From Bolinopsis microptera (lineage: Eukaryota > Ctenophora > Tentaculata > Lobata > Bolinopsidae), in contig NC_087084.1 of NCBI RefSeq assembly GCF_026151205.1, positions 10,755,453-10,815,452 of the forward strand: DNA of 60,000 bases, in the 5' to 3' direction. A program made the position numbers and the translations under genes. This document shows, piece after piece, positions 21,083 to 33,000 of the stretch. Below the pieces are notes generated by a model. That model saw only the letters and a program-made list of their open reading frames with translations, had not been told where the DNA came from and searched no databases. Numbering within the stretch: position 1 is the first letter of the stretch; every line of letters starts with the position of its first letter.

Positions 21083-24000
21083 CTAAACCTTTTGTTTTTT
21101 GTTTTTCTTAACGAGCGGCTGAATATTCTCCTTCTCAGACAGAACAGGTTTTGTGGAGGAATGTTGAGTGTGTCGTGTAACAGCTGATACTCCGTCAACA
21201 AACTTCGTCCTGATAGGATGAGGGTCTTATTATAACCAATCAGAGCACAGTACTCACACCACGTGACACAAAGTAACCAATCAGAGCACAGTATTCACAC
21301 CACGTGACACAAAGTAACCAATCAGAGCACAGTACTCACACCACGTGACACAAAGTAACCAATCAGCGCACAGTATTCACACCACGTGACACAAAGTAAC
21401 CAATCAGAGCACAGTATTCACACCACGTGACACAAACTAACCAATCAGAGCACAGTACTCACACCACGTGACACAAAGTAACCAATCAGAGCACAGTACT
21501 CACACCACGTGACACAAACTAACCAATCAGAGCACAGTATTCACACCACGTGACACAAAGTAACCAATCAGAGCACAGTACTTACACCACGTGACACAAA
21601 CTAACCAATCAGAGCACAGTATTCACACCACGTGACACAAACTAACCAATCAGAGCACAGTATTCACACCACGTGACACAAAGTAACCAATCAGAGCACA
21701 GTACTCACACCACGTGACACAAAGTAACCAATCAGCGCACAGTATTCACACCACGTGACACTGCACAAAGTAACCAATCAGAGCACAGTACTCACACCAC
21801 GTGACACAAAGTAACCAATCAGCGCACAGTATTCACACCACGTGACACAAAGTAACCAATCAGAGCACAGTATTCACACCACGTGACACAAACTAACCAA
21901 TCAGAGCACAGTACTCACACCACGTGTCACAAAGTAACCAATCAGAGCACAGAACTCACACCACGTGACACAAAGTAACCAATCAGAGCACAGTATTAAC
22001 ACCACGTGACACAAAGTAACCAACCAGAGCACAGTACTCACACCACGTGACACAAAGTAACCAACCAGAGCACAGTATTCACACCACGTGACACTAAGTA
22101 ACCAATCAGAGCACAGTACTCACACCACGTGACACAAACTAACCAATCAGAGCACAGTATTCATAATATAAATATTCAATCTACCTGAAGAGAACGTTAG
22201 CATTCTGGAACATGCCATCTTTGAGGGAGACCACGACGAATTGAGAATGTTTGAAGTGAGCCCTCAACATCTGTCCGATGTTCTGAGTGTGGGACAAGTC
22301 TAGCGCTGCGTCCACCTGGAAAAAAACACGTGTCAGTATTCCATAACAGAAACGTTTTATTATTCCCTAACAGAGGAGTATAATTAGTATAATAAGTATA
22401 ATTAATATAATTTGTATAATTAGTATAATTAGTATAATTAGTATAATAAGTATAATTAGTATAGTAAGTATAATTACCTCGTCCAGAATGTATAGAGGAG
22501 CTGGTTTGAAGAGAAGAAGAGATAAGATAAGAGAGAGAGCTACTAAAGATCTCTGTCCCCCGCTCAGTTCTGTTAGTGACTCTTTCCATACCTCACCGAA
22601 CCCAACCTGCAATTGTAAACTATTAAAGTAAGGTAATATAGAACCCAACCTGCAATTATAAGCTATTAAAGTAAGGTAGTATAGGTTTACAAAGTAAGAT
22701 ATATGTATACGATACTCGTTATACTCGTTTAATACGTTGCTATTTTTTGTCTCCCTTATCTTTAAAAGCTTATCAGCTCGATACTGCTGCATACTGTGGC
22801 GGTCTGTGTACATATTGGAAATAGTACATATTATCGAGTACATTTGAAGAATAAGACGTGTACATTTGAAGAATAAGACGTGTGAACTGTCAATTTTTGT
22901 CAATATGGAAACAGAGAATCAGATTAAAACTGCGATTGGGGGCCTGCTTCTCCGGGCAGAGTCTAATGTACTAGTTAAACGTGTCCTCACTGCATTTGAT
23001 CCATTTGCTAAGCGTACCGTCAACTACAAACAACTGAATCAGTTCAATCTCGATATTCTGGAGCCATGTGCAGAGTTTCTCAGTATTAACCTTGCAGACG
23101 AAGATGACAATAAACTGTACACCAAGGAGTCATTGGTATACCGCATCATATTTGGTATCTCTTCACTTCTTCCAACTTCCTGCGGTGACTGCAACGAATC
23201 ATATGTTGTCGAATTGAATGCTGAAGAGCCACCCTTATTTGTTTGCTACACATGCTTCCGGGGTTCTCACAACTGCGAGAATGTCAAAACTTTCCACAAA
23301 TGTATGTTGGAAGCATCTATAATCAGTCTCCTATCTGGGCACGTGTGGATGTGTAAGGACTGTAAAGCTACACATAACCCCCTCAAACCCAGAAAGTCTA
23401 AATCAAGACATAACAGCGTCACCAAACCTGATCCCACACTATCCAGGATTATGAGTGAGCTTAAAAGTCAGACCTCCTCCCCTACTCATCAGTCTTGCAA
23501 TAAAAGTGTTGTTGAACCTGAGTCTGAGGAGAATAGTCAGACAACTCATATTGATCAGCACAATTCTCTCGACGAAGACTTTCAATCCAAACTTCAAGAT
23601 AAACTTGAAATAGTGGCTAAGGATCAAAATGTTTGTCCGCAATACAAGAAGGGAAAATGTCCTCATGGCCTGAAAGGCAACAAGCTTGTAGACGGCAGTC
23701 CATGTGAGTTCAATCATCCCAGATATTGCCCTAGATTTTGCAGCTTTGGCAACCAAAACAAGGGTGGTTGTAAGAAAGGAGCTAGGTGCCAGCTCGTCCA
23801 CCCAGTATTGTGCAAATACTCAGTCAAGAATAAACTTTGCACCAACCTTGAATGCACGTTTATTCATCTGAAGGGAACCAGACGAAAAGAGGCTAGGAGT
23901 ACAAACGCGAATGAGAAGCGTCCCAGCCCCGAGCGTTCAGATTCAGTCCCAAATGATTCTAAGGATCATTTTTTAGAGTTGAGAGGGCTGGTCGAGACAA

Positions 24001-27000
24001 TGCAGTCAAACTTCCTTCGGGAGATTGCAGACATCCGATCCGGCCTGGTCAATACTCTTTACCAACAGCAGCAGATGCAACAAATGTCGAGGTATGCTCT
24101 CCCACCTCCAACAGGAGCGGCACTAAACCAGTATCATCACATGCACCAGCCGCAGTTTCAACAAGCGTACCTTCTGTCGCAGAGACCACCCAACATGCCT
24201 CCAACCATGCCCTTCATTCCTCCTGCATGCTCCTAAATGTGCAGTCAATGAACCCGAGTGCAAACAGTACAAGCAAGTGGAAAGTCCCTGAAATCATTTC
24301 CTTCGTTCAAGAAGAAAAGTCAAAAAACCACTCTCTGCCTTTTATTGCACTCACCGAGACTTGGCTTAAGTCTTATATATCAGATGCACAATTACACGTG
24401 CCTGGATATGTATTATGTGGTTTCCCGCTCGGACCGAGATGCTAGAGTGGGTGGAGGTGTGCTCCTCTACTCCCATATGAACATTCCTGTTAGTGAATGC
24501 CACACCTTTGATGATGGTATTTGCGAAGGAATTTTCTGTCGTTTTGACACCATCAAGACGTGCTACGTCGTGGTTTATAGACCACCAAATGCCCAAGTGG
24601 AAAGTTTTACCGCACTCCTGAAGTTTGTGTCAAATTGTATACAACAGGTCAATGACGACAGTTTTGATCATAACATAACGGGGGACTGTAACTTACCTGC
24701 AATTAACTGGGAAACTTCAACTTTGAAATCAGACGGATTTTCAGAGATGCACAAATCATGCCGTGCCCTTTTGTCATTTATGTCAGAACATTTCTTAAGT
24801 CAATACGTCACATTCCCAACTAGAGGTAATAATGTTCTAGACATATTCTTGACTAATAACGATAGACTTATCACTAATGTCGTTTCTGAGAAGACAGAAC
24901 TATCTGATCACAACCTGATCGATATCATGTTTGCATGGAACCCGCTTAGTTCTGAAGAATCAGCTATTCCAAAGTTTGATGAGAACTCCTTCAGATCATT
25001 AGATTTCAGCAAAGCAGACTATGAAGTTCTGAAACAGAAACTGGATGAAGTGGAGTGGCCTACGATGCGAAATCTTTGTTCATTTGAAGAATTCCCCGCA
25101 CTCTTTACGGATACATTGTTCCAGATTTGCCAGTCATGTGTCCCCCAGAAGAGAGTCCCGTCAGGTCGCCCAAAGCATGTCAATGCATTAAGACGGAAGA
25201 AAGCACGTCTTAAAACACGTCTGGATGCACTCTTAGCTATGAACGGGAACCCAGTTCACATTAGGAATGTTAAAGATAAGCTTGCTCTCATATGCTATGA
25301 TATAAAAGAGGCATTCCTTAACGAAATGGATAAAAAGGAAGATAAAGCGTTGGAAAAAATCAAGACCAACCCTAAATACTTTTATAGTTATGCCAAGTCC
25401 TTATCAAAAATCAAATCGTCAATTAGCATGCTGTTCAACAAACGTGATGAAATAATCACTGATCCTAAGTCAATGGCAGATCTTCTACAAGAGCAATTTA
25501 GCTCTGTTTTCAGTGATCCAGATTGTCCCGATGTTCAAGATCCCCAGTTCATGGCAGCAGATATAACGCAACCACTAACTGACGAAGATTTTGTTATTTC
25601 TGATGAAGACATCATATCGGCTATTTCTGCAATCTCACCCGATTCGGGTTGTGGACCAGATGGAGTGCCAGTTTGTCTTCTCAAGACATGTGCTCAAGAA
25701 CTGTGCCAACCCATTAAACTTATCTGGACGGAATCATACACCCTGGGTCTTGTACCCAAATTCTATAAGGAGACACATATTTCTCCTCTCTACAAAAAGG
25801 GAAACCGGGCACATGCAGTGAACTACCGTCCCGTTGCCCTCACCTCACACATCATCAAGATCTATGAGCGCATTCTACGGAGCACCATGGTCAAGTACTT
25901 AGATGAAAATGAAATTTTGTGTGATAATCAACATGGATTTCGTTCGGGAAGGAGCTGTTTGACTCAGCTTCTTAGCCACTTCGACGACATCATGAGTGGC
26001 CTTTTGAGTGGGTCAGATACTGATGCAATATATCTAGACTTTGCGAAGGCCTTCGACAAGGTGGATCATCGTCAGTAGTATGTCAGGGATTTTTCAATAG
26101 CCATTTTGGGAAAAAAGTAGGTACAGGTGCTTGGAGTAAGCATATTACGTAATGTTACCGGCGGCGACCTTGTAATTAGTGTGATATCATGTTCCATGTG
26201 GACTCTATATTGGATGTAACTTGATTATTACGTCATGTTCATTGCACACGGTACTATTGTGATCTTATCGTGTAACGATCTTACCAGATTAGAGTGGGTA
26301 AAAGTGAAGTTATAATGTGTCACAAGCGATCCTTATCCTATAAATCACTTGAGTGACTCATTCAATCGTCTCTTGTGATTAATTTACACCATCTGTCAAT
26401 AAAACTGATTGATGCTTTTAAAAGTAAAACAAATGATTCGTAACTGGTTGGAAAATAAATGGAAATGAAGGTTTTTACAAATAACATTAACTGAATATTA
26501 TTTACACGATACACATCCAAAAATACGTTTTGACAGAATTAAATTAAGGTCTTAGTTTAAATCTATAAATATCAAATCGTACACACACAATTCTTTCCAC
26601 TGTCCATTTTGTTGATGGTCTGTGCAGTCGAGCATAGTCAAAGGCGTCTTGTTGTTCAATATCCTCAACAAATTGTCTATAATCAGATGGAGTTTCTAAT
26701 AATCGAGGGAGTGTAAACAGCATCGTGTTGTTTGACGGATGAAAAAACTTTAGTTCATCTGTAGTCCTGTCCTTGAGAATAAATCCAAACGCCACATTAA
26801 CTTTGAACTTCTCGTTGTATTTTGCAACAACTTCTTCAGCTTTTCTCAAGATCGCACTATTATCAGTGGTGATTATAGGAAAATGGTAAACATCTTTCAA
26901 TCGACCCTGTCTCACACTCGTTTTAATTGTTTTCCAACTCCTTTTGTAAATATCCTGATATTCTCCAGGAATTTGTGCAAGTGTGGAACGGTCCATAACT

Positions 27001-30000
27001 AATAATATTGACAATAGAGGATTCATTTTGAAAACCAGTTCTCCCAGATGCTTTTATAGTCTTTGTTCCGGAGGTCAATTTTATTCATTAATTTCAGTCA
27101 CTTTGATCCTCAGATTGTGAAATGGAATGATTATCTAGCGTGCTTTCTGATTCTGACTGATCAATTTCACTAATATTAGAATCCGATGAGTACTGTTCTT
27201 CTTCCTTGTCTGATGCCGTTTCAGATCCTGACTGATCAGTCATAGAGTTATTGTCATCAATCTCCGATTTCTCTTCTTCATTTACAGACTTTATTTCCTG
27301 TTTCTCAGAATCAGATGGCTCAAATAATTCATCAATATCGGTTTTCATCCGGTCAAACATGTTCACGAGATGATTAAAATTTTCGTGTATCATTGCTTTT
27401 GCCATTAACTTCGAAGCATTAGATATTTCATTTAGCAGCTGGATTTCCTCCTCACTCAGTTTACTTAGATCTACCGTTTTCAGTATTAACTTGAGGACAT
27501 TACGGAGTTTAGGAATATCTGCAGTCACTTCGTCTATGTCATTTTCAACAAAAGAGTTCCTTATTTCAATCATACCATCGATAAGATCTTCAGCTGCCAG
27601 TTCGTTCAAATCAACACCAACCTCTTGACCAACGTTTTGATCGACAGTATTATCCATAGTATCTAGAATATCTCTTATATCATTTTTGTTTGATTCTACC
27701 GTAAGTTTGAGTATTCTGAGTTCATTTGATGGAAGAATGCTGTCCTCATATCTAACAAAGTGAGTTTTATTACTCACACTGTCATTACTTTTCATCTCCT
27801 CACTCAAGTTCCTGACAAGTCTGTCTAATTCATCGACAGTCGATTGCAGAATATTTAGGTCTGCTTTCATTAGTACAATGTCCGTAACTTTATCCTGTAA
27901 ATAATCGTATCCAGGACCATCTGTTGTGAATTCGTTGGCTGCTGGAAGCTTATTCTTAGTAGCGTAATCAGTACCATACTCGTAGTCGAGACTCACGGAA
28001 TCATTGGGTAAACTGTAGACCTTATTTATATTTCTGCTATCTTTCTGTGCCCTGTGATACGAGTAGCGGTGGGTACGAAGACTTTTAGAATTTTTGTACT
28101 GCCTTCCACAACTATCACACGAGTATGATTTACTACTCATTTTCAAGCTAGATGAAAAACTATTGAATTCATATCAGCTGTCAAAAGTCCCTTATATACC
28201 TCTCAGATGAGAGTGACATTAATTGAAAGAATTAGTCGCATCGTTATTATAATACAAACGACAATGTTAGTTGTATTATCAATAATGACGGGTATTAATG
28301 ACGGGTATTGTTAATAATGACGGGTGTTATTAATAATGACGGGTTTAGTGACGGGTATTGTTAATAATGACAGGTATTATTATTATTAATGACGGGTATT
28401 ATTATTAATGACGGGTATTATTATTATTAATGACGGGTATTATTATTATTAATGACGGTTATTATTATTAATGACGGGTATTATTATTATTAATGACGGG
28501 TATTATTATTAATGACGGGTATTATTATTATTAATGACGGTTATTATTATTATTAATGACGGGTATTATTATTAATGACGGGTATTATTATTATTAATGA
28601 CGGGTATTATTATTATCAATGACGGGTATTATTATTATTAATGACGGGTATTATTATTAATGACGGGTATTATTATTATTAATGACAGGTATTATTATTA
28701 TTAGTAGTAGTAAACCCGCGATGGGGTGGCATGTGCCTTAATAAAAATATTACAATCATTTATTATTATATCAATTTATCGTTAAATATTTCAAAAATAT
28801 CAATAACGTATGGTTGATCCTTCACACTTGGTAAAATATATAAAAATAAAGTTAATCTACACTAAAGAATAAATAATCTATATTATATAAATCAACAATA
28901 TTAACTCCCCATCTTCTTGTAGTCATTTATCAAAGCGGTAGAAATCCAAGTAATTTTAGTACGCGTTGCGCAAGGAATTTCGTTTTTTTTTTAAATGTGT
29001 AGGCAAGATAAGCCTAAGTGTGACAGTGAAAATTGAAAAATAAGTTGCAGAATAAATTGCAGTGACTGACTGTCAAATGTATTATCGCAGTTCATTTATT
29101 TGACTGCACTAACGTTTAGGATTCTTACAGCTGTTATATTTTGCTAATATTTTGTTTAAAAGTTGTAAAGGACAAAGTTCTTGTCCGTCCACGAAAGGTT
29201 TTCTAGGTCAAGTTTTTGTTTGTCCTGTAAGTAACGTACAATGTTGTCCTTGTATGAATTAATAAAGTTATCTTGTAACTTAGGTACGTTGAAGGGAAGG
29301 ATTTTATTTATTTCGTTTATCGTGTTGTTATATAATCGTGGTCCTACGTTAGAGATGCTATAATCGGTGATCCGTAATCTGTTGAACTTAATTTCAAAAT
29401 ACTTTGGATTTCTCCTTTCCGTTTGTCTAAGCGGTGATTTTTCAAATATACTACAGATACTCGATGGTGCTATTCCCATATAAACCTTGTGCATCAAAGT
29501 TAGACAGCTTTTAGCAATGAGATTAGGAAGAGCCAAAATTCCTATTTTGTTGAAGATGGATTTTGTGTGAGATGGTAGTTTACGTTTTTCTTTGTCGTAA
29601 AAATAGTTATGATATTCTGAATCAGTGGCGCGAATAGCTTTCTTTTGAGCAGAGAATAAAGACTGAATGGAATTTAAAGATTTAGTACCCCAAATAGTAG
29701 CGCAGTAATACAGGTGAGATTGAATTAAACTATTGTATAGCATTTTTTAAGCTTTTTTTTTAATGACGGGTATTATTATTAATGACGGGTATTATTATTA
29801 TTAATGACGGGTATTATTATCAATGACGGGTATTATTATTATTAATGACGGGTATTATTATTAATGACGGGTATTATTATTATTAATGACGGGTATTATT
29901 ATTATTAATGACTGGTATTATTATTAATGACAGGTATTATTATTATTATTAATGACGGGTATTATTATTAGTGACGGGTATTATTATTAATGACGGGTAT

Positions 30001-33000
30001 TACCAATGAAGACGGAATAATGACGGATATTATTATTATTAGTGACGGTTATTATTATTAATGACGGGTATTACCAATGAAGACGGAATAATGACGGATA
30101 TTATTAACAATGACGGATATTATTACTAATGACGGGTATTATTATTAATAACGACGGTATTAAACATTTTAACTTACAAAATGAAACAAGCTATGTATCA
30201 TGGAAAATGTTTATATCCGAAACAAAAATAAAATAAAATAAAACCATGGTAAATTTTCATCTCAATTAATCCTCAAATATCTAAATAAGTCGTGCTAATA
30301 CCGTTATCTAAAATCTTCCTCTTGACATATAAATGATTCTGGTTTTAGATAACGGTATTAGCACGACTTATTTAGATATTTGAGGATTAATTGAGATGAA
30401 AATTTACCATGGTTTTATTTTATTTTATTTTTGTTTCGGATATAAACATTTTCCATGATACATAGCTTGTTTCATTTTGTAAGTTAAAATGTTTAATACC
30501 GTCGTTATTAATAATAATACCCGTCATTAATAATAATATCCGTCATTGTTAATAATATCCGTCATTATTCCGTCTTCATTGGTAATACCCGTCATTAATA
30601 ATAATAACCGTCACTAATAATAATAATATCCGTCATTATTCCGTCTTCATTGGTAATACCCGTCATTAATAATAATACCCGTCACTAATAATAATACCCG
30701 TAATTAATAATAATAATAATACCTGTCATTAATAATAATACCCGTCATTAATAATAATAATACCCGTCATTAATAATAATAATACCCGTCATTAATAATA
30801 ATAATACCCGTCATTAATAATAATAATACCCGTCATTAATAATAATAATATCCGTCATTAATAATAATACCCGTCATTAATAATAATAATACCCGTCATT
30901 AATAATAATACCCGTCATTATTAATAATACCCGTCATTAATAATAATACCCGTCATTAATAATAATAATACCCGTCATTAATAATAATACCCGTCATTAA
31001 TAATAATACCTACTACTACTACTACTACTATGTCGGAGCTAAGTCCGATCTACGCCAGAAAACCCCCTCCATATATCCCTGTCCCGCATCAGGGTTCGCA
31101 GTTCCTCTTTAGAGTTTGTCCCAACTTCCTTCAGTAACATAGACAAGTAGCTTTGTCTTGGTCGGCCTTGCTGTGCTCTACCGTGCGTAGGTTCCCATAA
31201 GACTAAATCACTGGCAAGTAGCTCAGGATGTCGGATGCAGTGTCCCGCCATTTTTAATCTCCTGCTTCGTAACTTGTTTGACAGCCTTGGGAGGCTACCA
31301 TACAAAGTTATATTGCTGACCTTGTCCTTCCATGAGATACCCAGCACCATACGCAACATCTTTGTGTATGTCCCGTCCAAACTTTTCTCTTGAGCCTTTG
31401 TCAGTGTCCAGGTTTCTGATCCGTAGAGCAGTACTGATTCACAAGCCGCTATGAACAATCTAATCTTTAGGCTCTTTGACAGTTTGGATTTCCAGATATC
31501 CTTCAGTCTATGTAGGGCACCCCACGCTTTTCCCTTTCTAACCCTTATCTCCCTATCTGTGCTCTCAATCCAGGAGCCTAAGTAGATGAAATCATCTACA
31601 TTTTCTATGTCATTTTCTACGTCATTAATAATAATAATAACCGTCATTAATAATAATAATACCCGTCATTAATAATAATACCGTCATTAATAATAATAAT
31701 ACCTGTCATTAATAACAATACCCGTCATTAATAACAATACCCGTCATTAATAATAATACCCGTCATTAATAATAATAATACCTGTCATTATTAACAATAC
31801 CCGTCACTAAACCCGTCATTATTAATAACACCCGTCATTATTAACAATACCCGTCATTAATACCCGTCATTATTGATAATACAACTAACATTGTCGTTTG
31901 TATTATAATAACGATGCGACTAATTCTTTCAATTAATGTCACTCTCATCTGAGAGGTATATAAGGGACTTTTGACAGCTGATATGAATTCAATAGTTTTT
32001 CATCTAGCTTGAAAATGAGTAGTAAATCATACTCGTGTGATAGTTGTGGAAGGCAGTACAAAAATTCTAAAAGTCTTCGTACCCACCGCTACTCGTATCA
32101 CAGGGCACAGAAAGATAGCAGAAATATAAATAAGGTCTACAGTTTACCCAATGATTCCGTGAGTCTCGACTACGAGTATGGTACTGATTACGCTACTAAG
32201 AATAAGCTTCCAGCAGCCAACGAATTCACAACAGATGGTCCTGGATACGATTATTTACAGGATAAAGTTACGGACATTGTACTAATGAAAGCAGACCTAA
32301 ATATTCTGCAATCGACTGTCGATGAATTAGACAGACTTGTCAGGAACTTGAGTGAGGAGATGAAAAGTAATGACAGTGTGAGTAATAAAACTCACTTTGT
32401 TAGATATGAGGACAGCATTCTTCCATCAAATGAACTCAGAATACTCAAACTTACGGTAGAATCAAACAAAAATGATATAAGAGATATTCTAGATACTATG
32501 GATAATACTGTCGATCAAAACGTTGGTCAAGAGGTTGGTGTTGATTTGAACGAACTGGCAGCTGAAGATCTTATCGATGGTATGATTGAAATAAGGAACT
32601 CTTTTGTTGAAAATGACATAGACGAAGTGACTGCAGATATTCCTAAACTCCGTAATGTCCTCAAGTTAATACTGAAAACGGTAGATCTAAGTAAACTGAG
32701 TGAGGAGGAAATCCAGCTGCTAAATGAAATATCTAATGCTTCGAAGTTAATGGCAAAAGCAATGATACACGAAAATTTTAATCATCTCGTGAACATGTTT
32801 GACCGGATGAAAACCGATATTGATGAATTATTTGAGCCATCTGATTCTGAGAAACAGGAAATAAAGTCTGTAAATGAAGAAGAGAAATCGGAGATTGATG
32901 ACAATAACTCTATGACTGATCAGTCAGGATCTGAAACGGCATCAGACAAGGAAGAAGAACAGTACTCATCGGATTCTAATATTAGTGAAATTGATCAGTC

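Noticed and set aside
21226-22168. CRISPR-like array of regular 41-bp repeats
   Set aside because: Units are contiguous with no unique spacers, and the context is a eukaryotic intron. The same applies to the 61-bp array at 35341-36985.
22197-22903. Minus-strand frames read as separate small genes with ILIILI runs
   Set aside because: They are SMC2 exons 8 and 9 read through introns; the ILI runs come from the intron 8 minisatellite.
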